DNA of 64,000 nucleotides from Steromphala cineraria (GCA_916613615.1 OU744723.1:60892239-60956238), one strand, 5' to 3'. Shown: positions 34,168 through 45,864, counted from the first letter of the stretch. Made by a program: numbers and translations. The notes: a model not told the origin generated them from the sequence alone.

Positions 34168-37100
34168 AGTAAACAAAACCATACATTGAATATTAATTGT
34201 TTTTAGATCGAACAAACTAGAGTGTATCATTTAACATACACGACTTTAATATAAAATAATGATACTTTTCCATTTGCTTTGAATGAGATTAAACTTGATA
34301 TCAAAAATCATTTTAAATTCACATGGCAAGAAGAACTTGTACAAAGAGGGAATTGTTCAAAAAGTGCGATTATTAGATGTAAACATAGACATGGCCATGG
34401 AACGTGAATGTCGAAAATACCCATACACTACCGAACATAGCGTCGCTAAAGCATATTGTCTAATGCAATCATCTGCAAATGCTTGTTCCACAATTGATAC
34501 GCTTCAATTGGTAGACCATGTACATTTGAATCATGTGAAAGGTGTTATTTCAAGGACAATTTATATACTATTTGATCTCACTGAATCTTACTGAATGTTT
34601 ATTTGCAAGAGGATCTCTCAAAGGAGATTGAATTTATTTTACGGTTATGTGATAATTACATCGAATTACATCACTTCATAGAAATAACAATATACATGTA
34701 TATACTGTAAAGTACCTTATTGCTTATATGTTACGGACACGCATGAGTACTACACACTACTACATCTCGGTATGAGCGTTTATCAAAAGTGACACCTCTA
34801 ATGCAAAGGGGCAGCTTGACAAGGGGCGGCGCCTTTGATCAATTCATCGCCTAACAGCATCAGACAATGGCCACGGTCACTGATTTTATTGCTATAGAAA
34901 TCCCCTGTTTTCTAATGACTGGAGAAATTGTACCGAAATACTGATACAAGTAAAACAAGTATACACACAAAACTCTGTTCAAGTCTCGCTCTTACAGTTA
35001 ATCACACAATAATACTCAAAATGTGAATATAGATAACATCACGTTGAGCAATTCCTGAATACACCTTTCAAAACTTATAGCGAGATAAAGTTAGGTTGTG
35101 CTCTGTGCTAACCAGATTGCGTATCGCCTGGTCTCTGTTACTTGCAACTAAAGAAACTATATAGGTGTCATTTGATTTTTTAAAAAAGAATGTAAATTGT
35201 GACACTTATACCGTCCATAATAGTTCATGAGTGAGATATGTTTTCTTTACAAAAGCATATTTGGGCCTAAAAAACAACAAAAAGTAAAAAATCAGAACAT
35301 ATTGCTGTAATTTACAATAGCTATCAGGTTCAATAAACCTTTGTAAATCGTGCAGTGCAACGGTCATATTAATAATATTGCATTTATAAAGTGCAGTATT
35401 CACTGTTAAATACTCTGTGCGCTTAAACAGACAGATTCTTTATCTGAAACTCACCTCAACATTTCGCTTAAATTTCATCCAAGAATAAAACTAATTTATT
35501 AAATGAAGAGCCATCCGTACAGAAAGGTTATGCGAGACTATGTACATGTTAAAACTAATTACGATGCACGGTGCAATATGTAATTCAAAAGAGATATCAT
35601 AATGTAAAATACTAAAATATTTGCATTAAGGTATACATATATGAACAACACAGCATAAAATAACGCGGATATCAAACTTTGTCTAAAGACATGCTTAAAC
35701 GGTGTAATTGTATACATTATCTGACCTACAGACCAAACTCAATGGGTAGAAAATGCAGCGCTAATAGTTTGTATGGGGAATTAATATGAATTTCTTCCCA
35801 GAAAGGTTTGACAGAATATACAATTATCCTTGTCAGATCGACCTGCAACGTTTGTATAAATCTATCAGACAAGGCAAAAATCTGCAGAAGTAAATCAGTG
35901 TCAATTATTCATGCGGGAATAATTTCAAATGTTTTCTAAAATATTAAAATATTTGAAAACCCTACTGTCTCATATCTATACAGTAGGATTGGTAGGACTA
36001 TACACATTTAGATAGTTCTTCAGTAAGAACTTCGAGATTTCTTATATGGTTTAAACATATTTTTATTTCCAAAAAAAGAAAACGGGATTGGCAAACAAGC
36101 AAACAAGCAAAAGATTTCTTATATGTAAGATGATAAATACCCGTTTCAAAGCCTGATCATGAATTTTATTGTTTGGTGTGTACAATGAAATATGCTGTTT
36201 GAGTGGCATTCTAGAAGTTGACGTTATAAGGAAGACAAGAGTTAGTCTATGGATGAACAACTTCTTTATTGGACAGTTGCGACGTTTCGGTATAGATTTT
36301 TATACCGTTTCAAAGCATATAACATGATATATATATACCGGCTGAACGAGTGAGATAAAGTTCATCACTAGCGGCGATAAATGTTAGGTAATAGATTGAT
36401 TTACACGATCATATGACACAAGAAGATTTCAACTACTCGACATACTGGAAGGTTGGTTTTAGTCCGAAAATCAAAATACAAGTGAAATGTAGTCTGATAA
36501 AATTATCAAGCAATATAAACTCTTTATTATCAAGGAAAAAGAATTCGACTGATTGGTATTGTGGTCTTGAAACATAATTGACATACATAACATAAAAAGT
36601 TACCAAAAATAAGATATCCGTTGATGGACTCTTATTCATTTTTATTTTAATTATTGAAGGAGTAATGAAACGTTATGATATTGCAATATGGAAATGAAAC
36701 ATTTTTACGAAATACCTAAAACATTATTGCCAGTGTCTCCATGTATTTTACGTTATGTGTTAAAAACTATACTATAAGTAAGAGGTTGAAACCTGAATGT
36801 CGGTAATTGTCAGTGTAAACAGAGTAATTTAAGAAGCGGCTGTTTGAGGTTGATTGTTTCTACTTTATGAACTACTTGTAAATATTTAGAATAGCAACGT
36901 CCTAGATTAATCTTTTTACAAGACCTGTTTCACTTGTTCGGTTGATAGCGGCACGAAAAGGACAAACTTCATGTGTTTATTTTCGATTTGGGGGGGGGGG
37001 GGGGGGGGGGGGGTGGAATCATCTTTGCACTTTAATCAAAATTCGCCCTAGAAGAACACTCCGTTCAATCCATTACAAAAATTACAATCATTGATACTCC

Positions 37101-37495
37101 CACGCCCTCCCCCCCCCCCCTTAACCACCAGCCCCACTCCCATCCGTGGACATCCGACCACAGAGCACTAAAACCACCATAGCGTGAAGATTTGTATATT
37201 TCGACGGATTAGGCCATAATCAGATCAATCACACTTGTGATCATCAGCCACTTAATTAGCAATCAACAGGCAGTCAGGTGACCGTGCGTTGGCATGTTTA
37301 TGGCCTTAGAAAGGTAGACAGTTTATAAAACATTAGGACAGCTGAGATAAGCAGGATGTTAGTCGTTAAAAGCGTGATGAATCACTCCGATTGTACAATA
37401 GATGAAAGTTTAATTGAATTTGATAAATATGCCTCTTTTACATGGAATTTGAACTGTATTTAATCAACAGGTGTTTTTCTTGATAAAGTTGACCA
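34168..37495. other. Interior of foldback element, no gene supported
   Basis: A 103-codon plus-strand frame (34283-34594) has no known motif and is not called. A G-run (36988-37011) and a C-run (37108-37119) lie near the right side. A short inverted repeat (CGGTATAGATTTTTATACCG) is at about 36278-36297. Otherwise AT-rich. Confidence 0.45.
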
Positions 37496-38110
37496 TCTAC
37501 TGTTATTATTCCAGTATTCAAGGAAGGAGATAGCAATATTCCAGGGAATTATCGTCGGACAATTCTTATTAGTTGATCTGAAAAACTCTTAACTAGAATA
37601 TTTAATCAAAGACTTTTGGATTGACCCTCGGTAATGAAAGTATTCCGAGTTTCCTTTTGGGTCTCGCGGCATCTCCGTACTGTTGATGCAAGCTCATTTT
37701 ACAGAGAAGAACTGGTTGACTTTTTAAGAAATAATGTGCTATTTTATTATTGATGTATTTACGTTTACTAGTCTCTCATAACCCTTTTTTGGATGGCTCA
37801 CTTTTTACACTTGTATATTGTACCTTAAACTCGTATGTAATTTATGTAAAAAATGAGGTGAGACTTTAATTAATAATCTGCCTGTCTGTCTGCTAGTTTC
37901 TCTTCACTCTGTAATAAGTCTCAATCTAAGTAATAGTAAACGTATGTTTTGTGCCTTTGTTGACGTAAAACGTACATTTGACTCTTGAGATCGGTCACAG
38001 TTGTGGTTTAAGTTGTAGAAATTTGTACTAGTATATCATGATATCGGACTCCGTGACTGGCGTTAGTAAAACATATAGTTAGTCTAGTGATTTCTCTGAC
38101 GAGGTGCTAC
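37496..38110 (+). mobile_element. Decayed LINE RT with a nested LINE 3' end
   Basis: VFKEGDSNIPGNYRRTILIS then FNQRLLD is the start of a LINE reverse-transcriptase domain (37500-37735). It resumes at about 37915 as SKRMFCAFVDVKRTFDS, motif A. Between lies a foreign 3' UTR with tail TAATCTGCCTGTCTGTCTG (37740-37898), so a second LINE end inserted into the first. Multiple stops. Confidence 0.7.
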
Positions 38111-38329
38111 ACGTAATTAAGAGGTCTTTTGATCAGAGCGACTCGTGGTTATGTAATATAAGGTCACGCCACCAAGGTACAAAGACAAGTGGTGCAGTGT
38201 ATTCAGCTTATGAGAGGATATCCGCCTATTCCAAATTAAATCCTAAATTGATTAAAGTAACCACAAATGACCCTTCACTAACTGATAGGTCGTAGTACTT
38301 TACTGCTATTGATAGATATTCTATCTAAA

Positions 38330-39360
38330 TGAGACAGTAACAGAAAACACATTTCAAAGTTAATATTTAACAAAATCAAAATTCCTTTAAAATGAAAATA
38401 ATTGAGAAAATAAATACATCATTCAAAGTCAATATTTCACAAAATCAAAATATGTCTCAAAGTCAATATTTTACACAATCCAAAACCAAATTCAAATTAA
38501 TAAGAACACTTTTAAAGTAGATAATAAGAAACTCAATATTAAGCAAAGTCAAAATGTCCTTTATAATCAATATTCCACAAAATCAAAATGTCAGTCAATG
38601 AAAATATCACTTTCAAAGTAAACATTTCTGAATATCGAAATGACTTTTGACTCAGTATCCAATGAAATCAAAAATCTTTTAAAGACAATACTCTACAAAG
38701 TCAAAATGTCTTTTACAGTATATTTCCTTTTTTACAGATTTATCAAAGTCAATGTTTTCAAGAAAACCATAAATATTTTTCAAAGTCGATATTTTATACA
38801 ATCAAAAGTTTTAACAAAATATCGAAATATCTATCCAAAAATAAAAATTCCCAAAAATGGAAATATCTTTCAAAGTAAATAATTTATAAAATCCACTCCA
38901 ATCCAATCCATGTATGTGACAGAGTCAATATATCACTAAATCAAAACGTACTTTAAAGTATAAATTCCACCAAATCACAACATTCCAATGTACACTTCAA
39001 AGTAAATATTTAACATAATCAAATGTCTTTCAAAGTCAAAATTGCACAAATTGAAATAAATATTCAAAGTCAATATTTCTAAAGAAGGAAAGGTCTTTTA
39101 AACTCAGTATCTCTTAAAATCATGAGATGTTCAAAGTCAATATTTCACAAAATCAAAATACTTTTCAAATTATATAAAAATACTTTTTCAAAGTCAATAT
39201 TTCTTATAATCAAAATATCTTTCTAACTGACTATTTCACAAAGTTTGTTTATAGTTTACATTTTACAAAATATTAATGTCGTCAAAGTCAGTTTTTTACA
39301 AAGTCAAGATAATTTGAAAGTTCAAAATCAACATAATCAACAAGTTCAACATATCTGTTA
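38330..39360. repeat. Right arm minisatellite
   Basis: Units such as TTCAAAGTCAATATTTCACA and AAAATCAAAAT fill the stretch, the reverse complement of the left arm of the 10.8-kb element. Frames at 38640-38882 and 39363-39641 are shadows. Confidence 0.8.
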
Positions 39361-39662
39361 ACGTGAACACTTATCAAATTGTACAAAGATCTTTCAAGTC
39401 AACAGAGCACAACGTAATCCTTATAACACTATACTCATTGCCAAGCGATTTTATGTATGTTTTCTTCACTTTGACAAGTCCGTGGCGCACCCTCAATTAT
39501 CCAGCCAGACGGCACACCAGTGACACACCCGTTGGTCACTGGTTGCTCACCAGTGAGCAACGAGTGGTCGCCCGTGGCTCACCCGTTGCCCACCGGTGGG
39601 TCACTGGTGGGCAACGCATGGCACACTCGTTCATGATATAGTTACTTATTCACACTACTGTA

Positions 39663-40269
39663 TTCTGGAAAGCCCAGATTTTCACAATAAGAAAACGTAC
39701 GTTAGGCGGGGTTTTTAAACTAGAAGATAGAATAGAAGATAGAATAAGTTTAACTTAAGCGTGCTCATCTATTTTACCCGTAGAGAGAAAGTGCGTAAAT
39801 TCACTACTGTTTGAAAACTGGTTGATATTTTATTATGAATATATTGCATAGAGCTATTTTACAATTTCACCATTAGTTACAAACAAAACGTGTAGATGTA
39901 CACCGGGGTATTAAAGTAGAGCCGTTGCATATAATAATGTAATATCCCGAGTCAAGATAATATATTAAAAAAACTAACACATCTCACTGATCATTAGTGA
40001 AATACAGACACTTCTTTATCAAGAACTGGGTATATTTAATGATTTATTACTCGCCCGTGATACCAAAGTGAACTATTTATACAACAATATTAAACAATTG
40101 AATTAGCAAAATGCATTTTTGATGTCACAGCCTACGCTTTATATAATAAAATCGTTCCTACCTAAATGAAAAGTAGTATTACATTGATGGTTGTTTAGTA
40201 TTATCCATATCTTCCGTTCATAGTTATGAATAGCGTACGTATGTCATTGTTGTTGATGCTTGTTTTCAG
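39663..40269. other. Intron remainder before the C1q exon of gene C
   Basis: AT-rich intron sequence. Ends in acceptor GCTTGTTTTCAG at 40269. Nothing else seen. Confidence 0.45.
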
Positions 40270-40654
40270 GTTTTATTGGGTTCCAAGGATCATTATCAAA
40301 CGGGAAGAATGCTACAGCTGATGAACCCATAGTTTTTGATAGTATTATGTATAGCACAGGAGTTTATAATAAAAGCACTGGCAAAGTAACCATTCCAATG
40401 AACGGCACCTACCAGATTTGGATCGATTTTGCTTACCAAAGTCCTAGAGCTGCTTTTGTATTTGTTATACACAAAGACCACCAATACATTGACCAAGCCT
40501 TCGGACGACTCTCAGACCATCAACATGAAACCACCTCGACCATGGCCATGGTAAAACTATAGAGAGGTCAGTCCATTTGGATTGCTCCAACTACTAATGT
40601 TTATCTTGATAAGCACTTCTGTAAATTTGGCATTGTGCTATTAAACGCTTACTA
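40270..40654 (+). pseudogene. C1q gene C, exon 2: C1q domain with premature TAG
   Basis: The phase-1 exon begins as GFIGFQGSLSNGKNATADEP and follows genes A and B through GTYQIWIDFAYQSPRAAFVF. At 40560-40562 a TAG stands where genes A and B have CAC (His) and GAG (Glu). After it the same frame stays open through RGQSIWIAPTTNVYLDKHFC to the normal end (LLNAY, TAA 40652-40654). Truncation would remove about 30 residues including the last strands of the jelly roll. One substitution from CAG or GAG explains it, so this is either a young pseudogene or a polymorphic nonsense allele. Confidence 0.8.
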
Positions 40655-40659
40655 AACCA

Positions 40660-41940
40660 TTCCCTGTTTCTTCCATTTATAGCGCATTTGGCCTGAAATG
40701 CCAGATGCGCATATACCATGGCATGTTGTAGGGCAGCTTCCATCCGTTTGATGCTTCTAAAAATTTCCACTTCTCCTCCAGGAGCATCATGACCAATAGC
40801 TCGACACCTAGCAAGGAATATAATTTATAGCTTTGGTGACCCTGTGGCCCCTGGTAAGTGCAACATGGGCTACATCCTTTAAACTAATTTTCGTCTTCTC
40901 CTCCAGAAGCATCAAGCCCAGCATGCTGAAATCTCGTTTATATACCTTAAGGTCCATTTAACACTATTTGAAAAAAACTATTTATTTAACACAAGTGATC
41001 TGATTTTCTATTAAATTCAACGTTCTTCTAAGTTAAACTTATGAAAAATAACTCTGAAATCTATTTCCACACTGCAAATGTTTTGGCAATATGCCGTCTC
41101 TAACCCGTGTCTATCATGCCCGCTACGCCAAAGCCGACGGTCATAGCCACTATACCACGTCTGATGAGATGGTTGGATAGCATTCTTATGCCCTTTTATA
41201 ACTAGGTTCATATGTTGGTACATGTGATATTTAAGGCTGTTTCTCCTTTTGAATTATCAGTTAAATCAACGCAATAATATTCAGTTGACGGTTTGTGAAT
41301 TAAACAAAACATGACCCTTGGACATTGTTATGGATGATCATGTGATAATTGTTTTCGGGGCTGTTCAATTAAACCACATTAAATTCTAGTTGGTTAAAAT
41401 CAAACGCTTAGCTTCGGACATCGGTTAGAAAAGTCATAAAAATGATTATTTGTGAGGTTTTCGGTATATAAGATAGAGAGGACTCAGCCTACGGGAAGCC
41501 CCTTGTGTGCTAACGCGCACTCGGGCCTTCCCTAGGGTAAAGGCCTCTCTTAGCTAGAACACCCTCTCATGTGGGTGTTATCCATTACATACATGTACAT
41601 ACTACGTGGCTAGGGAGGATTATCATTTACAGCTTGAATGACCCTGTGGCCACGTCTTCCAAACCGTTTTCATCTTCTCAAGAAAGCAGAAACCATGTGT
41701 GTATTCTCCTTGACTAGTGAGGAGAATAATTTATAGCTTTGGTGACCCTGTGACCCCAAATATATTATATAAATAAATGCCCTTAAAACTTATTTTCGTC
41801 TTCTGCAAAAAGTTTAGGTATGTGAAAGACAAGAGATAACAAATAATAAATTCAAACTGCTAATTAGGGCAACAACATTAATCATTCAAAATCCAGATTA
41901 TTTTGATCATCAGATCAAAAATGACATATGGTTGTGTGCC
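40660..41940. repeat. Degenerate repeats around TTTATAGCTTTGGTGACCCTG
   Basis: The word occurs at about 40828 and 41728, with a weaker form at 41626 and a single copy at 27163. It is accompanied by TTTTCGTCTTCTCCTCCAG-like segments at 40760, 40890 and 41670. It looks like a degenerate dispersed repeat. No gene seen. Confidence 0.5.
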
Positions 41941-41942
41941 TG

Positions 41943-42010
41943 TCAATCAATCAATCAATCTTTATTCAATACTTAGAGGCCTCAGGCCTATAGTACATTG
42001 TATAGTACTA
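41943..42010 (-). mobile_element. Retrotransposon 3' tail relic
   Basis: Plus strand CAATCAATCAATCAATCTTT reads AAAGATTGATTGATTGATTG on the minus strand, just after GAATA, i.e. AATAAA-like signal and a GATT repeat tail. The body (GGCCTCAGGCCTATAGTAC) resembles 10745-10770. Confidence 0.5.
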
Positions 42011-42159
42011 CATAGTTCAATATACATATAAATCTGTTTTACACAAAAAGCATAATGAAATGTGATTCAGTGTTACTACTGTCTCCTGATTTTAAATGCG
42101 TGGTATTAAAACTTAAAATCTCACTGGTCAACTATATATATAGAGGATATATGTCCTTT

Positions 42160-42490
42160 CTTGACTAATACCATGTTTATCTCATCGAGTGCATCTTCCT
42201 ACGCAGAGCCTAAAAGGCCAGTTTCCAAACTGTCATGTTATGCCTTGCTGCATAGCCTTGAGTTTTCTGTGCTGGCTCTCTACTCTGTAGGGCCACTATA
42301 GCAGCACAGAAAAGTAAAGTCTCTGCAGCAAGGCATAAAACGACAGTTTGGAAACTGGCCTTTTAGGCTCTGCGTAGGAAGATGCATCGAGTGAGGTGGA
42401 AAGTTTATATTTTTGCGAGTGGCGCAGCCACAAGTGAAAATAGTTAAATTTTCTACCTTACGAGATGAGGTAAACATGGTATTAGTCAAG
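42160..42490. repeat. Large palindrome / foldback MITE
   Basis: The outer arms CTTGACTAATACCATGTTTA and TAAACATGGTATTAGTCAAG are perfect inverses. The inner stem (GCATCTTCCTACGCAGAGCC, continuing through AAAAGGCCAGTTTCCAAACTG) pairs with 42300-42390. The right half carries about 60 extra bases (42399-42460) including GTGGCGCAGCCACAAGTGAA. No coding. Confidence 0.85.
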
Positions 42491-42602
42491 AATTGAAAGA
42501 TATTCTATTTTTTTATATGATGAAATCCTTCTAATTACGTCAAAAAAAGTCAGTTTTATGTTGAGCGGCCTCTTGGAAGAGCCCGTCACCGCGGTAACAT
42601 TA

Positions 42603-42651
42603 TGACGTCATATGAGAATTCATGACGTCAGACCATTGTTACATGACGTCA
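42603..42651. promoter_or_regulatory. Three evenly spaced CRE octamers
   Basis: TGACGTCA occurs exactly at 42603-42610, 42623-42630 and 42644-42651, spaced 20 and 21 bases, two helical turns. CREB/ATF-type factors bind this octamer. No promoter is evident next to it, so function is unproven. Confidence 0.4.
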
Positions 42652-42800
42652 AACTCTTGAACTTGACATCACTCGAGTGGTGATAAAGTTTATCACCACT
42701 CAGTAGAGTGACAATAAAGGTTATCGTCACTTTAGCCAGATAGAGGGTTTATTTCACTGATAGAACAGAGTATCTCACCCTCAATTATATAATAAAAGGG

Positions 42801-43360
42801 ACGATTCCTAGAATGTGAGGGGCTGTTGATATGACTTTCTAATCAACTGTGAAGACGATTCCTAGAATGTGAGGGGCTGTTGATATGACTTTCTAATCAA
42901 CTGTGAAGACGATTCCTAGAATGTGAGGGGCTGTTGATATGACTTTCTTATCAACTGTGAAGATGATTCCTAGAATTTGAGGGGCTGTTGATATGACTTT
43001 CTTATCAACTGTGAAGACGATTCCTAGAATGTCAGGGGCTGTTGGTATGACTTTCTTATCAACTGTGAAGACGATTCCTAGAATGTGAGGGGCTGTTGGT
43101 ATGACTTTCTTATCAACTGTGAAGACGATTCCTAGATTGTAAAGGGCTGTTGGTATGACTTTCTTACTAACTGTGAAGAAGATTCCTAGATTGTGGAGGG
43201 CTGTTGGTATGACTTTCTAATCAACTGTGAAGAAGATTCCTAGATTGTGGAGGGCTGTTGATATGACTTTCTTATCAACTGTGAAGACGATTCCTAGATT
43301 GTGGGGGGCTGTTGATATGACTTTCTTATCAACTGTGAAGACGATTCCTAGTTCGTCTAC
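42801..43360. repeat. 54-bp minisatellite, about ten copies
   Basis: Anchor ACGATTCCTAG starts at 42801, 42855, 42909 and so on to 43341, an exact 54-base period. Units contain GGGGCTGTTGATATGACTTT. Left copies have AGAATGTGAGG, right copies AGATTGTGGAGG, so there is a gradient. The period is a multiple of three, and the last copies are open in one plus frame (43227-43436) as 18-residue repeats, without a start context. Confidence 0.9.
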
Positions 43361-43432
43361 ATGTCTAATTGTTGGAGTTGCATTGACACGTGCACCTAGT
43401 TCAGATAACCTTTTTCTTCCAGCGATGGAACA

Positions 43433-43615
43433 TTGAATTTGAATTTGTATCTTTATGACTTCTCTTCAGATTTCCGGCTTCACCTCTAGTTCGGGTGATT
43501 AGGCTAGACAAAACTGCCGTGTTCTTCTGTTCTTGAGCTTGAAAGTGAGCATGAACTTCAGCAATGGTCTTCTCTATTTTCTTCACATGTTCACAGCTAT
43601 ATGCATCATTCACGA
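43433..43615 (-). pseudogene. Relic of a C1q-gene coiled-coil exon
   Basis: Minus-strand frame CEHVKKIEKTIAEVHAHFQA then QEQKNTAVLSSL and NLKRSHKDTNSNS matches the first coil module of genes A-C (EHVKKIDEMLAEMQ, QEQK, AVLSSLL). Three residues are missing in the middle, and neither a convincing signal peptide nor a C1q exon follows. Opposite strand to the three genes. Confidence 0.75.
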
Positions 43616-44563
43616 ATGCAACTGGATGCAAAATATGGATGCAAACACCCTGTGAGATGATCATCAGTATACTAGTTGTATGTTAGTGAGACAGAAATAC
43701 TCTTTTCAATCTTTTTTGCCTTGATAATAGCTCAGGTTATAGTGTTTGTTCAGTAGTTGCTAACCCGCTACATGATTTTAACCACATATTTATTTTCTTA
43801 TATACAAACGTAGACGACATGATATTTGTTTGTAAATCAAAAGCTCCCAACATATGTGCATATATGACTCCCAACAACTCACAGGGTTGCTCTTTGATAT
43901 GTTCTTGACCTCTACAACATTTATATATCTGTTAAATTCCTTATGATTGGTCCTGAAATTTTAGTTTTTGTTCTTAAATAAACATAGATGTAATAAAAAG
44001 CTGATGATCAGTAGAGGAAATGGTTCTTTCTTTCTTCCTGTTGGATTTTAACTTTGTTCGCATACTCATGAAACATTGGAAATAATAATACAACATAAAC
44101 ATAACTTTCTTCATAACTGCATGGTTTACACAAGGCATATCTATGAGCTTTTTATTGAAAAGAATAGTCATACAAGGTTTAGTGAATGACCTTTCATAGA
44201 AATATCGGAGTTCGAATATTGAATATGGAAAAACATATGTATCGTAGGGGAGTTCATTTCTCAATCCATGCTCTAAGTTCAACATCTATTTATTGCCTCT
44301 GCCAAAAGACGCTATATTATCAGTATTATGACCGCCGATTGCTTTGATGTTCCAATTATATTTGATGAAACCTGTTTAATTTTTAACACTGACAATCTGA
44401 CGGAAACAGTTTTAAAGTGCTTTGAAAATCAAAATTTTAACCAGACGAGTTGTCATCTCGTTCAGATTTTAATGTTTGCTAGGGAATAATCTGATAGATG
44501 AAACGGGAAGTTCTTTTACAATAATCATTTTGGGCACCAAGTATGGCAAACTCTTACCTTTAC
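43616..44563. other. Spacer, nothing recognised
   Basis: AT-rich. A 103-codon minus frame (43974-44285) has no motif. No feature. Confidence 0.4.
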
Positions 44564-44652
44564 GCCCATGGTTCGCTAGTTCCAGCCGATGTTCGCAGGT
44601 TTCATCGCAATGCATAACCACAATCAAGTTGCGGGCTTTCTCCCTGCAAAAT
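44564..44652 (+). mobile_element. SINE fragment, copy 2
   Basis: CCATGGTTCGCTAGTTCCAGCC, then CGCAATGCATAACCACAAT and GCGGGCTTTCTCCCTGCAA, matches the body of the SINE at 3501-3795 in inverse orientation. Lacks the tRNA-like head. Confidence 0.7.
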
Positions 44653-45390
44653 ACATGATAGGGAAATACTCTTGACAGTTAAAAGTAGCTGTGATGTATA
44701 CGTCCCATAGGTCCTACGTTACATCTAGCCACTTACCCAGTAGGGAGCATGCGCGGAAATCAACCAATGAAAAGAAACTGGCTGATCTCTCTGAATAGGG
44801 CGTCGCTAGAATTTTCATTGCATTTTATGACTAATGGGACACACAAATTTCAGCAAGTTTCAACTAGATCGTCTTGAAAGCCGCGCTTAACACAGAATAC
44901 CTCATTTCACCCTTCTTTGAACTATCCCTCATCATACGTATAAATGATCTCATTGTCATCTCTTAAAACCAATTGTGTTTTTTATTATCTGTGATTCTCA
45001 TGTAGACTTGATACCAGAATAAACAGCTGCTGAACAAACGTTTATTACACGTTAATATTACCAACACGGGAGGTTGGGCACAGGGTAGTATATTTCCTGT
45101 GAGTCCCTAGGTAGTTACGCCTTTTCCTGTCTTTTGATTGGTTGTTGTGAACTAATCAAATTCAACTATGTATTTTAATCAAATCAAATATTATTTTCAA
45201 TTACGGTATGTTTTTAACTTCGGCTACTGCAGATAAGTTAATTTCCTTCCAAAGTTTATATTTTATAAATTTATTGGAATCTCAAAAAAAGCGTCTCATC
45301 TTCACTCAATACGAGTACCATTCTTCAAACATGTTTTCAAGTCTTGCTTTCGACAATATGTATATAAGCTTCAATATAATGAAAATAAGA
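44653..45390. other. Spacer, weak inverted words only
   Basis: GTCCCATAGGTC (about 44701) and CTAATGGGAC (44831) are a short inverted pair. No gene. Confidence 0.35.
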
Positions 45391-45435
45391 TAAGACGAGA
45401 TAAGACTTTATTATCCACAAGGGAAATTTGATTTA
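45388..45435 (-). mobile_element. Retrotransposon 3' tail relic
   Basis: Minus strand reads CAAATTTCCCTTGTGGATAA then TAAAGTCTTATCTCGTCTTA: AATAAAG followed by a repeated TCTTATCTC word, the 3' end of a LINE or SINE. Confidence 0.55.
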
Positions 45436-45547
45436 CATTCATGTGAGCTCTGGAACATTAACAAGTACGAATATGAATAACACATCAAATAACTTTAAAA
45501 TCTGTAAATAATAATCATTGAATAAATATTCAAAATACAAGTGTTTA

Positions 45548-45864
45548 GACAGTTAAATGGCTTTATTTTTTTAATGTTTCCAATTTGGACAAGTTTATGG
45601 TGATTAAAGGTTTTGTAAGTGGTCCCATATGTGTTCAACTGTAGAAGATAATCTATGCCTCTGTCGTACGCATAAACGATTAATTGCAACCCTATATTTT
45701 CATGTATGTGTGTTCTTTAACGGATATTGACTATAGTTAATTGCCCAGGTGACAGTTAAATGGCTATATTTACTATATGTTTCCAATTTGGACATGTTTA
45801 TGGTGATTAAAGGTTTTGTAAATCGTCCAATATGTATTCAAGTGAAGAAGATAATGTATGCCGC
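45548..45864. repeat. Two-copy direct repeat, spacing about 203 bp
   Basis: GACAGTTAAATGGCT at 45548 and 45752, each followed by TTTCCAATTTGGACA, TTTATGGTGATTAAAGGTTT and AAGAAGATAAT. About 85 percent alike by eye. Confidence 0.8.

Larger units (their letters stand above)
28859..39660. mobile_element. 10.8-kb foldback-type element with minisatellite arms
   Basis: Ends are CAGTAGTGTGAA and its inverse TTCACACTACTG, each flanked by TA (28857-28858 and 39661-39662), the terminus and target pattern of Tc1/mariner elements. Each end has a GC-rich subterminal zone (28890-29030; 39478-39630) of words such as CAACCAGTG and GGCTCACGCG. Inside that are long simple-repeat arms: TGAAATATTGACTTTGGTGA at 29100-31250 and its reverse complement at 38330-39360. 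The 7-kb interior holds only other repeats (MITE, LINE pieces) and no transposase I recognise. It occupies the intron of C1q gene C. Confidence 0.7.

Noticed and set aside
34283..34594. 103-codon plus-strand frame inside the 10.8-kb element
   Set aside because: Checked as a possible transposase; no catalytic motif or helix-turn-helix visible.
28859..39660. Polinton/Maverick virus-like transposon as explanation of the long inverted arms
   Set aside because: No polymerase, integrase or packaging genes in the interior; ends and TA flanks do not fit.
43227..43436. Coding minisatellite (18-residue repeats)
   Set aside because: Only the last copies are open and there is no start, signal peptide or splice context.
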